21,513 bases of DNA from a virus: the IMG/VR virus record IMGVR_UViG_3300045999_001346, positions 1 to 21,513 of that record. The stretch is one strand, 5' to 3'. The notes under the pieces are model-generated. The model was not told the origin of the DNA. It saw only the letters and a program-made list of their open reading frames with translations, and did no database searches. The position numbers were made by a program, and so were the translations under genes. Of this stretch, positions 16,184 to 21,475 are shown piece by piece (position 1 is the first letter of the stretch; every line of letters starts with the position of its first letter).

Positions 16184-16653
16184 ATCCCTATTTCATTGCC
16201 GCTGCCGTTATCGCTGTCGCAGTGGCTGGCGCTGGTGGCTATGTCAAAGGCTCGGCAGCAGGTAAGGCCGAGGTACAGGCGCAGTGGGATCAGGAGAAGG
16301 CCAGGTTGGCCGAAGAGTATGCGAAGGCGCAGGCAGCTGCACGCGAGAAGGAACAGCAGCTGCAGGCCCAGGCTGACCAGCTGAGAGAGGAGTCAAATGA
16401 ACGCATCAAAGATATTAGCGCTCGGTCTGACCGGCTTATTGACAGCCTGCGCAAGCGCCCCGAGCGCCCCGCCACCGCCCCGGCAGGTACCGTGTCCAGT
16501 ACCGCCAGCACTTGCAGTGGAGCGTCTGGAGCGGAACTGGATCGGAGAAATGGAGAGTTTCTTGCAAGGTACGCCACCGACGCAGCAAGGCTCCAATCAG
16601 CCCTCGACACCTGCATCCGTCAGTACGAAGCAGTGAGGAACACCCCCCGCTGA
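16180..16653 (+). CDS. Rz-like inner-membrane spanin
   Basis: 157 residues, starting at the ATGA overlap. Residues 3-22 (YFIAAAVIAVAVAGAGGY) form an N-terminal membrane anchor. Residues about 33-95 form a long periplasmic coiled coil rich in Ala, Glu, Gln and Lys. The C-terminal third contains Cys residues and 'LDTCIRQYEAVRN', as in many Rz proteins. A lipoprotein frame lies wholly inside it in the +1 frame, the classic Rz/Rz1 arrangement. Rz pairs with the outer-membrane lipoprotein Rz1 to fuse the two membranes in the last step of lysis. It is the last gene of the forward late block; its stop falls inside the first terminator hairpin. Confidence 0.85.
   Translation: MNPYFIAAAVIAVAVAGAGGYVKGSAAGKAEVQAQWDQEKARLAEEYAKAQAAAREKEQQLQAQADQLREESNERIKDISARSDRLIDSLRKRPERPATAPAGTVSSTASTCSGASGAELDRRNGEFLARYATDAARLQSALDTCIRQYEAVRNTPR
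16397..16636 (+). CDS. Rz1-like outer-membrane spanin lipoprotein, nested in Rz
   Basis: 79 residues in the +1 frame entirely within the Rz-like gene, with a strong AGAGGAG site just before ATG 16397. The N-terminus 'ILALGLTGLLTACAS' has a lipobox (LTAC), so Cys18 would be lipidated. The mature part is proline-rich ('SAPPPPRQVPCPVPPALAV'), as is typical of Rz1 proteins. Known Rz1 proteins sit in the outer membrane and bind Rz across the periplasm. The nested coding, the lipobox and the proline content together make this call strong. Confidence 0.85.
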   Translation: MNASKILALGLTGLLTACASAPSAPPPPRQVPCPVPPALAVERLERNWIGEMESFLQGTPPTQQGSNQPSTPASVSTKQ

Positions 16654-16720
16654 TACCGCGCCACTCCTGCGCCAACCAAGGTACCAGCGGGTTTTCCCGG
16701 CTATCAGTCGGGATTTTTTT
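16646..16720 (+). terminator. Tandem hairpin terminators at the end of the late operon
   Basis: Hairpin 1 pairs CCCGCTGATACC (16646-16657) with GGTACCAGCGGG (16680-16691), one mismatch, followed by TTTT. Hairpin 2 pairs TCCCGGCT (16695-16702) with AGTCGGGA (16706-16713) around a 3-base loop with one G-T pair, followed directly by seven T (16714-16720). Hairpin 2 is a good intrinsic terminator for forward transcription. Its sequence overlaps the 3' end of the opposing recT-like gene. No T-run follows either hairpin on the reverse strand, so termination of the opposing operon is not explained. Confidence 0.8.
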
Positions 16721-17735
16721 CCCTGTTCATTTCAGCGCCCAGCATTCGCAGTCGCTTCTGGTAAGCCTGCGAGTGCTGCAGCATCGCGCCAGGTTCCATC
16801 TGTTTGAACATCGCCTGGTTCGCTTCCTTAAAATTTTTTAACGCTGTCATCCTGTCACGCTCACTTGCCTTGCCTGCTGACATTGTCTTATCGGCCAGTT
16901 CTTCGTAGGCCGCAGACCAATCCAGCTGGGTGGCGTGGGTTGATTTGACCACCGGCCCGGCATCACCTTTGCCTGGCACCATAAGCTGGTAGATGCTTAT
17001 CACGCCAGGTTCTGCAGCAGGTTCTGCAGATTCTGCAGAATCATTCTGCAAATCAGAATTGGCTTCATCCAGATCCGGCACATACTCATCCACCGTGGTG
17101 GCGATGATTGCCTCCATCACTGCGGTTGGCTCGGGCGGCGCGATCCGATCCAGTGGATTAGCAGGCAGCGGAGTGATATTCTTGGCTGGCTGTGGCTTGG
17201 CCTCTGGCGGGAAATCCTGCGCCTCCTCCACCGTGATCAGCCCTTTGAGCGCGTCAGGAAACGCATCACGCAGCGCAAAGCCTCGAGCTCGCATCTGCAT
17301 CATGCGCTTTGGGTACGCCTGCCATGGCCCCTGCTTGCCCCACAGGCCAGCTCGCTTGGCATCCTCGACCGAGAACTTGGCCACCACCGGCTTGCGACCC
17401 TTGCGCTTGGCAACGCACACAGCGGTCGGGTTCGGCGTGCCTTCACCCTCGAAATACTCTTCGATGTCTTCGCAGTGTGGGCTGGCCTGCACCAGCGCCA
17501 TCGCTGCGTCACCGTAGACGCTGGGCTTCCCATTTATCACCGCGATATTTTGTAACGCCTGCATGGGTGCCAGGCCGATCTCTGCGCCCCATTGCATGGC
17601 CACCAGAATATCTTGCGGCTTGCCGGTGTAGGCTTTGGGTACTAGGCTGGACGATGCCAGCTCTTCGGCAAACTGCCTGGCTTCAGTAAAGGTTGCAGGC
17701 GCAAACCCTTGTCTAGTTGTAACGAGATTGGTCAT
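16704..17735 (-). CDS. recT: RecT-family single-strand annealing protein
   Basis: 343 residues on the reverse strand; AGGAGATAACA precedes the ATG at 17735. Residues about 12-175 show the RecT pattern: 'FAEELASSSLVPKAYTGKPQ', 'ILVAMQWGAEIGLAPMQALQNIAVINGKPSVYGDAA' and 'AKRKGRKPVVAKFSVEDAKRAGLW' with 'PKRMMQMRARGFALRDAFPDAL'. RecT-type proteins anneal complementary single strands after an exonuclease has resected the end. The C-terminal half is Pro/Ala/Glu-rich and then helical, longer than in minimal RecT (E. coli RecT is 269 residues); it could bind partner proteins such as host SSB. The YqaJ-type exonuclease lies upstream in the same operon, the usual partnership. It is the last gene of the reverse operon. 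Confidence 0.85.
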   Translation of the reverse strand: MTNLVTTRQGFAPATFTEARQFAEELASSSLVPKAYTGKPQDILVAMQWGAEIGLAPMQALQNIAVINGKPSVYGDAAMALVQASPHCEDIEEYFEGEGTPNPTAVCVAKRKGRKPVVAKFSVEDAKRAGLWGKQGPWQAYPKRMMQMRARGFALRDAFPDALKGLITVEEAQDFPPEAKPQPAKNITPLPANPLDRIAPPEPTAVMEAIIATTVDEYVPDLDEANSDLQNDSAESAEPAAEPGVISIYQLMVPGKGDAGPVVKSTHATQLDWSAAYEELADKTMSAGKASERDRMTALKNFKEANQAMFKQMEPGAMLQHSQAYQKRLRMLGAEMNREKNPD

Positions 17736-17886
17736 TGTTATCTCCTGGTAAGAATGCTTGGATTGTGTACAAAACTAGCGCGGTAAAGGACTCGACAATT
17801 TCCTCGGCCTCTTCCTCGCTGCACTTGGGTATGGTGTTCAACAGCGCGACAACAGCTCTGGCGTGCGCCTCTTCGAGTTTGGTCAT
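17713..17886 (-). CDS. Small acidic protein between exonuclease and recT (57 aa)
   Basis: On the reverse strand an ATG at 17886 overlaps the exonuclease stop (ATGA), with AGAGG 4-5 bases upstream. It opens a 57-residue frame ending at TAG 17713-17715, inside the start of the recT-like gene. The first residues are MTKLEEAHARAVVALLNTIP, then a Glu-rich 'CSEEEAEEIVESF' and a moderately hydrophobic 'TALVLYTIQAFL' near residues 35-46. No family is recognised. The double overlap with neighbours on both sides and the absence of any gap otherwise explained argue that it is translated. A role in exonuclease/annealase regulation is conceivable but not shown. Confidence 0.55.
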   Translation of the reverse strand: MTKLEEAHARAVVALLNTIPKCSEEEAEEIVESFTALVLYTIQAFLPGDNNDQSRYN

Positions 17887-18839
17887 AGTGCCTCTTTGAT
17901 GGACAGGGTTGATTGTCTGATGCTGTATGCGTCCTTCGCCGGCACCACCTTCTCTGGTGTCGCCTTGTAGCTACGCATTGGCCAGCGGATCTCGAAGCGT
18001 CCGACGGTGCCTTTGGATGCCTGACCCAGCATAGCTTTGAGCTCGGTCTCTGCTTCGGAGCGTTTGCCTTCTGCCTCTTTGATGGCTGCGTTAGCGGCTA
18101 GGATCTGGTCGGCCAGCTGTTCAGCGCGACCAGGCAGGTTGACTACCGCAGCCTCATCTGCTGCCGGGTACATACGGTCGGCATCTTTGCTGTTAGCTGG
18201 TGGGTAGTAATCGATCTCGCCGGTGGCTTTGTACTTCTCAATCTTGTTTTGAAACTCGAGCACCGCAGTCGTGATCGTTTCCAGTGTTTGCTTGTGCGGC
18301 TCGAACAAGAAGATCCGCAGCACGGTTCCCTGGTACAGCACGGCCACCGCACCCCATCGGGCCTGCATAATGTCCATCTGTGCCTGCAACTGCACAGGGC
18401 CACGGTACAGCGCTGGCATTTCCTCGGGCGACACAGCGGTTAGCTTGGCCTCAAGCACGCCATAGCCGTCAAGCATGATCTCATCCTGGCCGACCACGAT
18501 AATGCCTGCGTCCATGTCGGTGCGGATCTTCTGGCCACGGCCATGCGCCCAACCGTCCAGGCTGCAGGCCAGCGGTAGTGTCTTATGGAAGAAGGCCGAG
18601 TCAAACTCGGTCGAGAGCTCGAGCAGCTCGAGGCGCTTGGCTGTTTCTTGCAGGATCAGGCGCTCGATGCGGTCGCCCCATGCCATCGCTTCGTTCTGTT
18701 TGTCTTCGCGTGGCAGGCCTTTGCTGGCATTGATGCTGTACTGGAGCTCATCATTGGGTGTCTGGTAACGAGACAGCCCGAGCAGCGCTGGCAGGCGGCT
18801 GGCGCTCATCATGTAGTCTGGTGTTAATTTTCCGCTCAT
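17883..18839 (-). CDS. YqaJ-type phage recombination exonuclease
   Basis: 318 residues; GGGAG lies 8 bases before ATG 18839, and the start overlaps the upstream stop as ATGA. The N-terminal domain has the YqaJ/lambda-exonuclease-like PD-(D/E)XK pattern: 'SASRLPALLGLSRYQTPNDEL' (13-32), 'MAWGDRIERLI' with Glu59 (52-62), 'LACSLDGWA' with Asp95, 'GVLEAKLTA' with Glu130 and Lys132, and 'GPVQLQAQMDIMQ' (148-159). Such enzymes resect one strand of double-stranded DNA ends to make tails for annealing. Residues about 230-270 form a helical linker, and the end 'RFEIRWPMRSYKA..EKVVPAKDAYSIRQ' is a pattern I also recall in phage YqaJ proteins. RecT is encoded immediately downstream after a 57-codon gene. 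Confidence 0.85.
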   Translation of the reverse strand: MSGKLTPDYMMSASRLPALLGLSRYQTPNDELQYSINASKGLPREDKQNEAMAWGDRIERLILQETAKRLELLELSTEFDSAFFHKTLPLACSLDGWAHGRGQKIRTDMDAGIIVVGQDEIMLDGYGVLEAKLTAVSPEEMPALYRGPVQLQAQMDIMQARWGAVAVLYQGTVLRIFLFEPHKQTLETITTAVLEFQNKIEKYKATGEIDYYPPANSKDADRMYPAADEAAVVNLPGRAEQLADQILAANAAIKEAEGKRSEAETELKAMLGQASKGTVGRFEIRWPMRSYKATPEKVVPAKDAYSIRQSTLSIKEAL

Positions 18840-19309
18840 TTGTTAATCTCCCTTATTTGTTTTTCAATAGCGCGTGCAAATTCCATTTGCTTCTCATCAC
18901 TGCAATAGTTTTGCAAAGTAATTTTTGAGTTCCTTATTACCTCTTGAATTTGCTCATCCGATATTTTTTTCCATCTTAGATTTTGTTTTGCCTCTTTAAA
19001 TTCATCCTCGGTAATAAATTCTATTTCGTCAAATTTGGCCAATGTCTCCTCAAGTTGTCTTTTTAGTTCCATGAATTGTGGTTTTTGCTCTTCGTGAATT
19101 GCATGGCGACCAGGCAAATGCAGCCAATGATCGTCAAACATGACGTTAAAAATGCTCTCAATTGTAAAAAACAGCCCTAGCTCTTCAAAGTTTTTTGATG
19201 TATGCCAATCATATGGAACCTCATCATCCTCATTGTTTACATACAAAAACAATTCGAGCTTGTTTTCGTTGTACCTAAAATGAACTAACGAATCTTTTAT
19301 TTCTTTCAT
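18836..19309 (-). CDS. AT-rich acidic protein of unknown function in the recombination operon
   Basis: 157 residues; AGGAG lies 8 bases before ATG 19309. No family is recognised. The chain is acidic, with clusters such as 'NNEDDEVPYDW' (near 25-35) and 'KFDEIEFITEDEFKEAKQ' (near 92-109), and is likely helical in its second half. Aromatic and hydrophobic residues are frequent ('ELGLFFTIESIFNVMFDDHW' near 43-62). Base composition is strikingly different from its neighbours: two 60-base lines counted here (18901 and 18961) have 20 and 15 G+C, against 38 for the line at 18541 in the exonuclease gene. It ends in an ATGA overlap with the exonuclease start. It could be a recently acquired accessory or host-takeover protein; no function is assigned. 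Confidence 0.65.
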   Translation of the reverse strand: MKEIKDSLVHFRYNENKLELFLYVNNEDDEVPYDWHTSKNFEELGLFFTIESIFNVMFDDHWLHLPGRHAIHEEQKPQFMELKRQLEETLAKFDEIEFITEDEFKEAKQNLRWKKISDEQIQEVIRNSKITLQNYCSDEKQMEFARAIEKQIREINK

Positions 19310-19311
19310 TC

Positions 19312-19602
19312 TTATTTCTCCTGAGTCAATTTATAAACACGCACCACGCGAGCGTGGGCGGCTTTGTGAGCGGCTTCTGTGTAGCCGATTGCTATGAATT
19401 TTTTACCCCGGAAAACGGCACCCAGGACTGATGGGTGCAGCTCCGCAGGCAGGTCAATGGCGGCTCGGACATCGTTGATAGACACCGAGCCCTGCTGCCT
19501 GCAGATTTGCGTTGCGATTTCCCGGCACTGAGCCAGGAAGTCTGCGTCGCGTTGCTCAAACAGTGCCAGCTGGGCATCGCGCAGGATCTGGCCGGTGATC
19601 AT
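19312..19602 (-). CDS. Small protein, possible winged-helix fold
   Basis: 96 residues read from ATG 19602, which overlaps the stop of the 26-residue peptide gene (ATGA) and has GGCGGG upstream. An upstream in-frame ATG at 19734 would run through the serine recombinase gene and is rejected. The middle 'FLAQCREIATQICRQQGSVSINDVRAAIDLPAELHPSVLGAVFRGKKFIAIGYTEAA' (residues about 22-80; shown here only in part by key turns) has helix-turn-helix-strand spacing. I recall short phage proteins with similar 'G..S.NDVR......HP..LGAVFR.K.FIAIGY', without a proved role. DNA binding is a reasonable guess only. Two bases separate its stop from the next start. Confidence 0.6.
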   Translation of the reverse strand: MITGQILRDAQLALFEQRDADFLAQCREIATQICRQQGSVSINDVRAAIDLPAELHPSVLGAVFRGKKFIAIGYTEAAHKAAHARVVRVYKLTQEK

Positions 19603-19679
19603 ATGACACCCGCCACAAAAAACATGGCCATCACGATAAAGATCCCGAGCAGGAAGCCGTTGAAGAAATCGTCGTTCAT
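19599..19679 (-). CDS. 26-residue single-helix membrane peptide
   Basis: On the reverse strand an ATG at 19679 overlaps the serine recombinase stop (ATGA), and its own stop TGA overlaps the next start (ATGA), so it exactly fills the space between two genes. It starts MNDDFFNGF; the remaining 17 residues are almost all hydrophobic (Leu, Ile, Phe, Val, Met, Ala, Gly), forming one membrane helix. AGCGGGG precedes the ATG. It encodes no motif beyond the helix. The double coupling makes it very likely to be translated; the function is unknown. Confidence 0.6.
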   Translation of the reverse strand: MNDDFFNGFLLGIFIVMAMFFVAGVI

Positions 19680-20323
19680 GCTGCACCCCGCTGAAGAAGG
19701 TTAGAGACTTGGGCAGCGCCCCAGGTACGGCCACCGCGAGCGGTCTGCACGCCGCGAGCTGTCAGTGCTGCTGCGATTGAGCGCAGGCTGGTGATGCCTG
19801 CACGCTGCAGGTCGGCGATGATGGGCATCATGCGAGCTGCGAATGCGTCAGCATTGGCACGGCCAGCGGCTGCACCGGATTCTGCTGCTGCCTGTGGGTT
19901 TGGGTTACCGAGTTTGACACCGCGAGCCTTGGCTGCCTGCAGTGCTGCCTTGGTACGGCGGCTGATTTCTTCGCGCTCATGCTGGGCGACCACAGCGCGG
20001 ATACCGAACTCAAGCGTACCAGCGTGCGGCATGTCGGCTGCAACGATCTGCACGCCAGAGTCACGCAAGGTCAGCAGGAACGCTGCCTGGCGTGACAGTC
20101 GGTCGATCTTGGCAATCAGCAGAGCTGCGCCAGTGGCTTTGCACATGGCGATGGCAGCGGCCAGCTGTGGCCGGTCATCGTGCTTGCCTGATTCGATCTC
20201 GGTGAATGAATGAATGATGCCGTCGGCGTAGGCTTTGACTGCTGCCTGCTGGGCTTCGAGGCCGAGGCCAGATTGGCCCTGGCGCTCAGTGGAAACTCGG
20301 AAGTAGGCGACGTAGGAGGTCAT
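19676..20323 (-). CDS. Serine site-specific recombinase (resolvase/invertase family)
   Basis: 215 residues; GGAGG lies 7 bases before ATG 20323. The N-terminal catalytic domain is clear: 'YFRVSTERQ' with Arg9 and nucleophile Ser11, 'GLGLEAQQ', 'FTEIESGKHDDRPQL', and 'LLIAKIDRLSRQ' with Asp74, Arg75 and Arg78. The E-helix region follows ('AVVAQHEREEISRRTKAAL', near 112-130), then a short C-terminal part with a helix-turn-helix-like 'GITSLRSIAAALTARGVQTARGGRTW'. The length fits small resolvases and invertases (about 180-220 residues), not large serine integrases. Activity could be DNA inversion, dimer resolution or integration; the target site is not identified. It sits early in the operon with recombination genes. 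Confidence 0.85.
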   Translation of the reverse strand: MTSYVAYFRVSTERQGQSGLGLEAQQAAVKAYADGIIHSFTEIESGKHDDRPQLAAAIAMCKATGAALLIAKIDRLSRQAAFLLTLRDSGVQIVAADMPHAGTLEFGIRAVVAQHEREEISRRTKAALQAAKARGVKLGNPNPQAAAESGAAAGRANADAFAARMMPIIADLQRAGITSLRSIAAALTARGVQTARGGRTWGAAQVSNLLQRGAA

Positions 20324-20325
20324 GA

Positions 20326-20592
20326 TTATGCCTCCGCTTTAGAGATCAAGCCGTAGCTGACCAAAGTTTCGAGCAGCGAATTGGCGCGAACGCGCTCTGA
20401 ACCGTTATAAGTGCGGGCAATGCACAATTTGCATTGTGCGACTACTGCCTGCAGATAATCGCCTGGGGTGCCACGGCGAAACGCTTGGGCTGCGCGGCAA
20501 GCAAAGTCTTGATTGCCTGGTACGGAAAGCACCTCGGTGATGGTGCCTGCTAGAACGATCCAGTTTTCTTGATTGATTGTGCGAGTACTCAT
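20326..20592 (-). CDS. First gene of the reverse operon, unknown function
   Basis: 88 residues from ATG 20592, chosen because AGGAG lies 8 bases upstream; a longer frame reaching back to 20859 would cross the control region and the opposite-strand RHH gene. The protein is soluble with no signal peptide. It has a beta-like start ('NWIVLAGTITEVLSVPG'), a middle 'CRAAQAFRRGTPGDYLQAVVAQCKLC' and a helical end ('ANSLLETLVSYGLISKAEA'). Three cysteines are present, but no zinc-site spacing is convincing. No family is recognised. It is two bases from the serine recombinase start and is the first gene after the divergent promoter region, a typical place for an early regulator. Confidence 0.6.
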   Translation of the reverse strand: MSTRTINQENWIVLAGTITEVLSVPGNQDFACRAAQAFRRGTPGDYLQAVVAQCKLCIARTYNGSERVRANSLLETLVSYGLISKAEA

Positions 20593-20615
20593 GTTTTGCG
20601 CTCCTGTATCTCGGT

Positions 20616-20630
20616 GGCGTTGCGGTCTTG
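20616..20630 (+). repeat. 15-bp direct repeat, copy 1 (control region)
   Basis: GGCGTTGCGGTCTTG recurs at 20726-20740 as GGCGTTACGGTCTTG, one difference, same orientation, 110 bases apart. This copy lies in the untranslated leader of the reverse operon. It may be a regulator or recombinase binding site. Confidence 0.5.
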
Positions 20631-20652
20631 AGTGACCGTAGACAGAGACTCT

Positions 20653-20671
20653 CATATATCGGCGAGATATG
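20653..20671 (+). promoter_or_regulatory. 19-bp near-palindrome, candidate operator
   Basis: CATATATCGGCGAGATATG is a palindrome apart from one mismatched pair, centred at 20662. It lies between the two divergent transcription units. A TTGACA -35-like hexamer for the reverse strand (20675-20670) touches its edge. Sequences similar to its half-sites occur at 20605-20617 (TATCTCGG) and 20748-20762 (CGGGCGATATAC). A ribbon-helix-helix repressor is encoded 100 bases away and is a natural candidate ligand; the serine recombinase is another. Confidence 0.5.
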
Positions 20672-20720
20672 TCAACACCCCAAACCAAAATAATTTTAGG
20701 TGCTGTCAAATTGGCAAGCG

Positions 20721-20749
20721 TTGACGGCGTTACGGTCTTGGAATTATAT
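20721..20749 (+). promoter_or_regulatory. Sigma70-like promoter for the RHH/nuclease operon
   Basis: TTGACG (20721-20726) and TTATAT (20744-20749) are separated by exactly 17 bases, a near-consensus pair. Transcription would begin at about 20756, some 18 bases before ATG 20774, giving a short leader that holds the GGGGG ribosome site. Copy 2 of the 15-bp repeat (20726-20740) occupies the spacer, and a half-site like that of the nearby palindrome follows the -10 box, so repression by occlusion is plausible. Confidence 0.65.
20726..20740 (+). repeat. 15-bp direct repeat, copy 2 (inside promoter spacer)
   Basis: GGCGTTACGGTCTTG differs at one base from the copy at 20616-20630. It lies entirely between the -35 and -10 boxes of the forward promoter, so a protein bound here would interfere with RNA polymerase. 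Confidence 0.5.
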
Positions 20750-20773
20750 TCGGGCGATATACAAGGGGGTGTT

Positions 20774-20956
20774 ATGAAGCAAGGCAAGATGTTTTTAATG
20801 CGTATGCGGCCAGAGGTAAGGCAGCTGCTAGACCAGGCGGCTGCAGAACAGCGTCGCACCAGGGTGTCGATCCTGGAAGAGCTGATACTGGAAGCCTACG
20901 GCAAGCGCTACCAGAGCACGCAGGATCGGCTGAACAAGCTGCTAGGTGGCGCATGA
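20774..20956 (+). CDS. Arc/MetJ-type ribbon-helix-helix DNA-binding protein
   Basis: 60 residues from ATG 20774, preceded by AAGGGGG with suitable spacing and by a good promoter. A longer frame from 20669 would start before the promoter and is not favoured. A short strand ('KMFLMRM', residues 5-11) leads to helix A ('PEVRQLLDQAAAEQR', 13-27), a turn ('RTR') and helix B ('VSILEELILEAYGKRY', 31-46), the ribbon-helix-helix arrangement. Such proteins bind DNA as dimers through the strand. The gene is next to a region with a near-palindrome and repeats, so it probably regulates its own operon and perhaps the divergent one. Its stop overlaps the next start (ATGA). Confidence 0.75.
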   Translation: MKQGKMFLMRMRPEVRQLLDQAAAEQRRTRVSILEELILEAYGKRYQSTQDRLNKLLGGA

Positions 20957-21303
20957 ACGGTCGCGGCAAGCGGAACAAGGGTGCTGCAGGCGAGCGTGAG
21001 CTGGCCAAGCTGTTGACTGACGAGCTCGGGTTCGTGGTCAAGCGCAACCTGGGGCAGGCCAGAGATGGTGCGGATGACATCACGATCCAGCACTTCAGGC
21101 TAGAGGTAAAGCGGCAGGAACGGTTGCAGATTGATGCCTGGTCGCAACAGGTCGAGGCTTGTGCGCAGCCGCATGAGGTGCCGGTGGTAGTCTACCGGCG
21201 CAACGGCCAGCCCTGGCGTGTCTGTCTTTTATTGGATGACTTTATACCTATGCTGAGAGATCAATTGGAGGGAAACAATGCAAACGAAACTGAAGCTAGC
21301 TGA
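20953..21303 (+). CDS. Small PD-(D/E)XK nuclease, Holliday-junction-resolvase-like
   Basis: 116 residues, starting at the ATGA overlap with the RHH gene. The pattern fits a compact PD-(D/E)XK nuclease: 'KGAAGERELAKLL' with Glu14, 'GFVVKRNLGQARDGADDI' with Asp41/Asp42, 'FRLEVKRQE' with Glu51 and Lys53, then 'AWSQQVEACAQPHEVPVVVYRRNG' giving the final strand. Similar short proteins occur in phages and in archaeal Hjc-type resolvases, which cleave branched DNA. Its role in resolving recombination or replication intermediates would complement the RecT and exonuclease of the opposing operon; that connection is inferred. The next gene starts within its last 26 bases. Confidence 0.7.
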   Translation: MNGRGKRNKGAAGERELAKLLTDELGFVVKRNLGQARDGADDITIQHFRLEVKRQERLQIDAWSQQVEACAQPHEVPVVVYRRNGQPWRVCLLLDDFIPMLRDQLEGNNANETEAS

Positions 21304-21475
21304 TGACATGCCAGCAAAGAAGCAAAAGAAACGCGATGACACGCCAAGCGTCTACAACCCTGACTTCAAATACAAGCCAGCGGGTACCGCGATGGACTTA
21401 GCCGCGAAGTTCAAGCGCATCCAGCGCGAGCAGGCCAAGGCTGCGAAGGCAAACAAGGTGAGGCGCGTCAAATGA
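21278..21475 (+). CDS. Small basic protein, unknown
   Basis: 65 residues with a very good GGAGGG site 6-8 bases before ATG 21278; overlaps the nuclease gene end by 26 bases. It is Lys/Arg-rich at both ends ('AKKQKKRDD' and 'AKAAKANKVRRVK') with 'YNPDFKYKP' in the middle. No family is recognised. The basic character suggests nucleic-acid binding, but no motif supports it. Confidence 0.6.
   Translation: MQTKLKLADDMPAKKQKKRDDTPSVYNPDFKYKPAGTAMDLAAKFKRIQREQAKAAKANKVRRVK

Noticed and set aside
19603-19734. Upstream start at 19734 for the possible winged-helix gene
   Set aside because: It would overlap the recombinase end and the membrane peptide in a non-matching frame; ATG 19602 fits the ATGA chain.
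20669-20773. ATG 20669 as the start of the RHH protein
   Set aside because: It lies upstream of the -35 and -10 boxes and adds 35 residues not part of an RHH fold; ATG 20774 has a ribosome site.
20593-20859. Upstream extension of the 88-residue reverse gene to 20859
   Set aside because: It would cross the divergent control region and part of the RHH gene; the ATG at 20592 has AGGAG with correct spacing.
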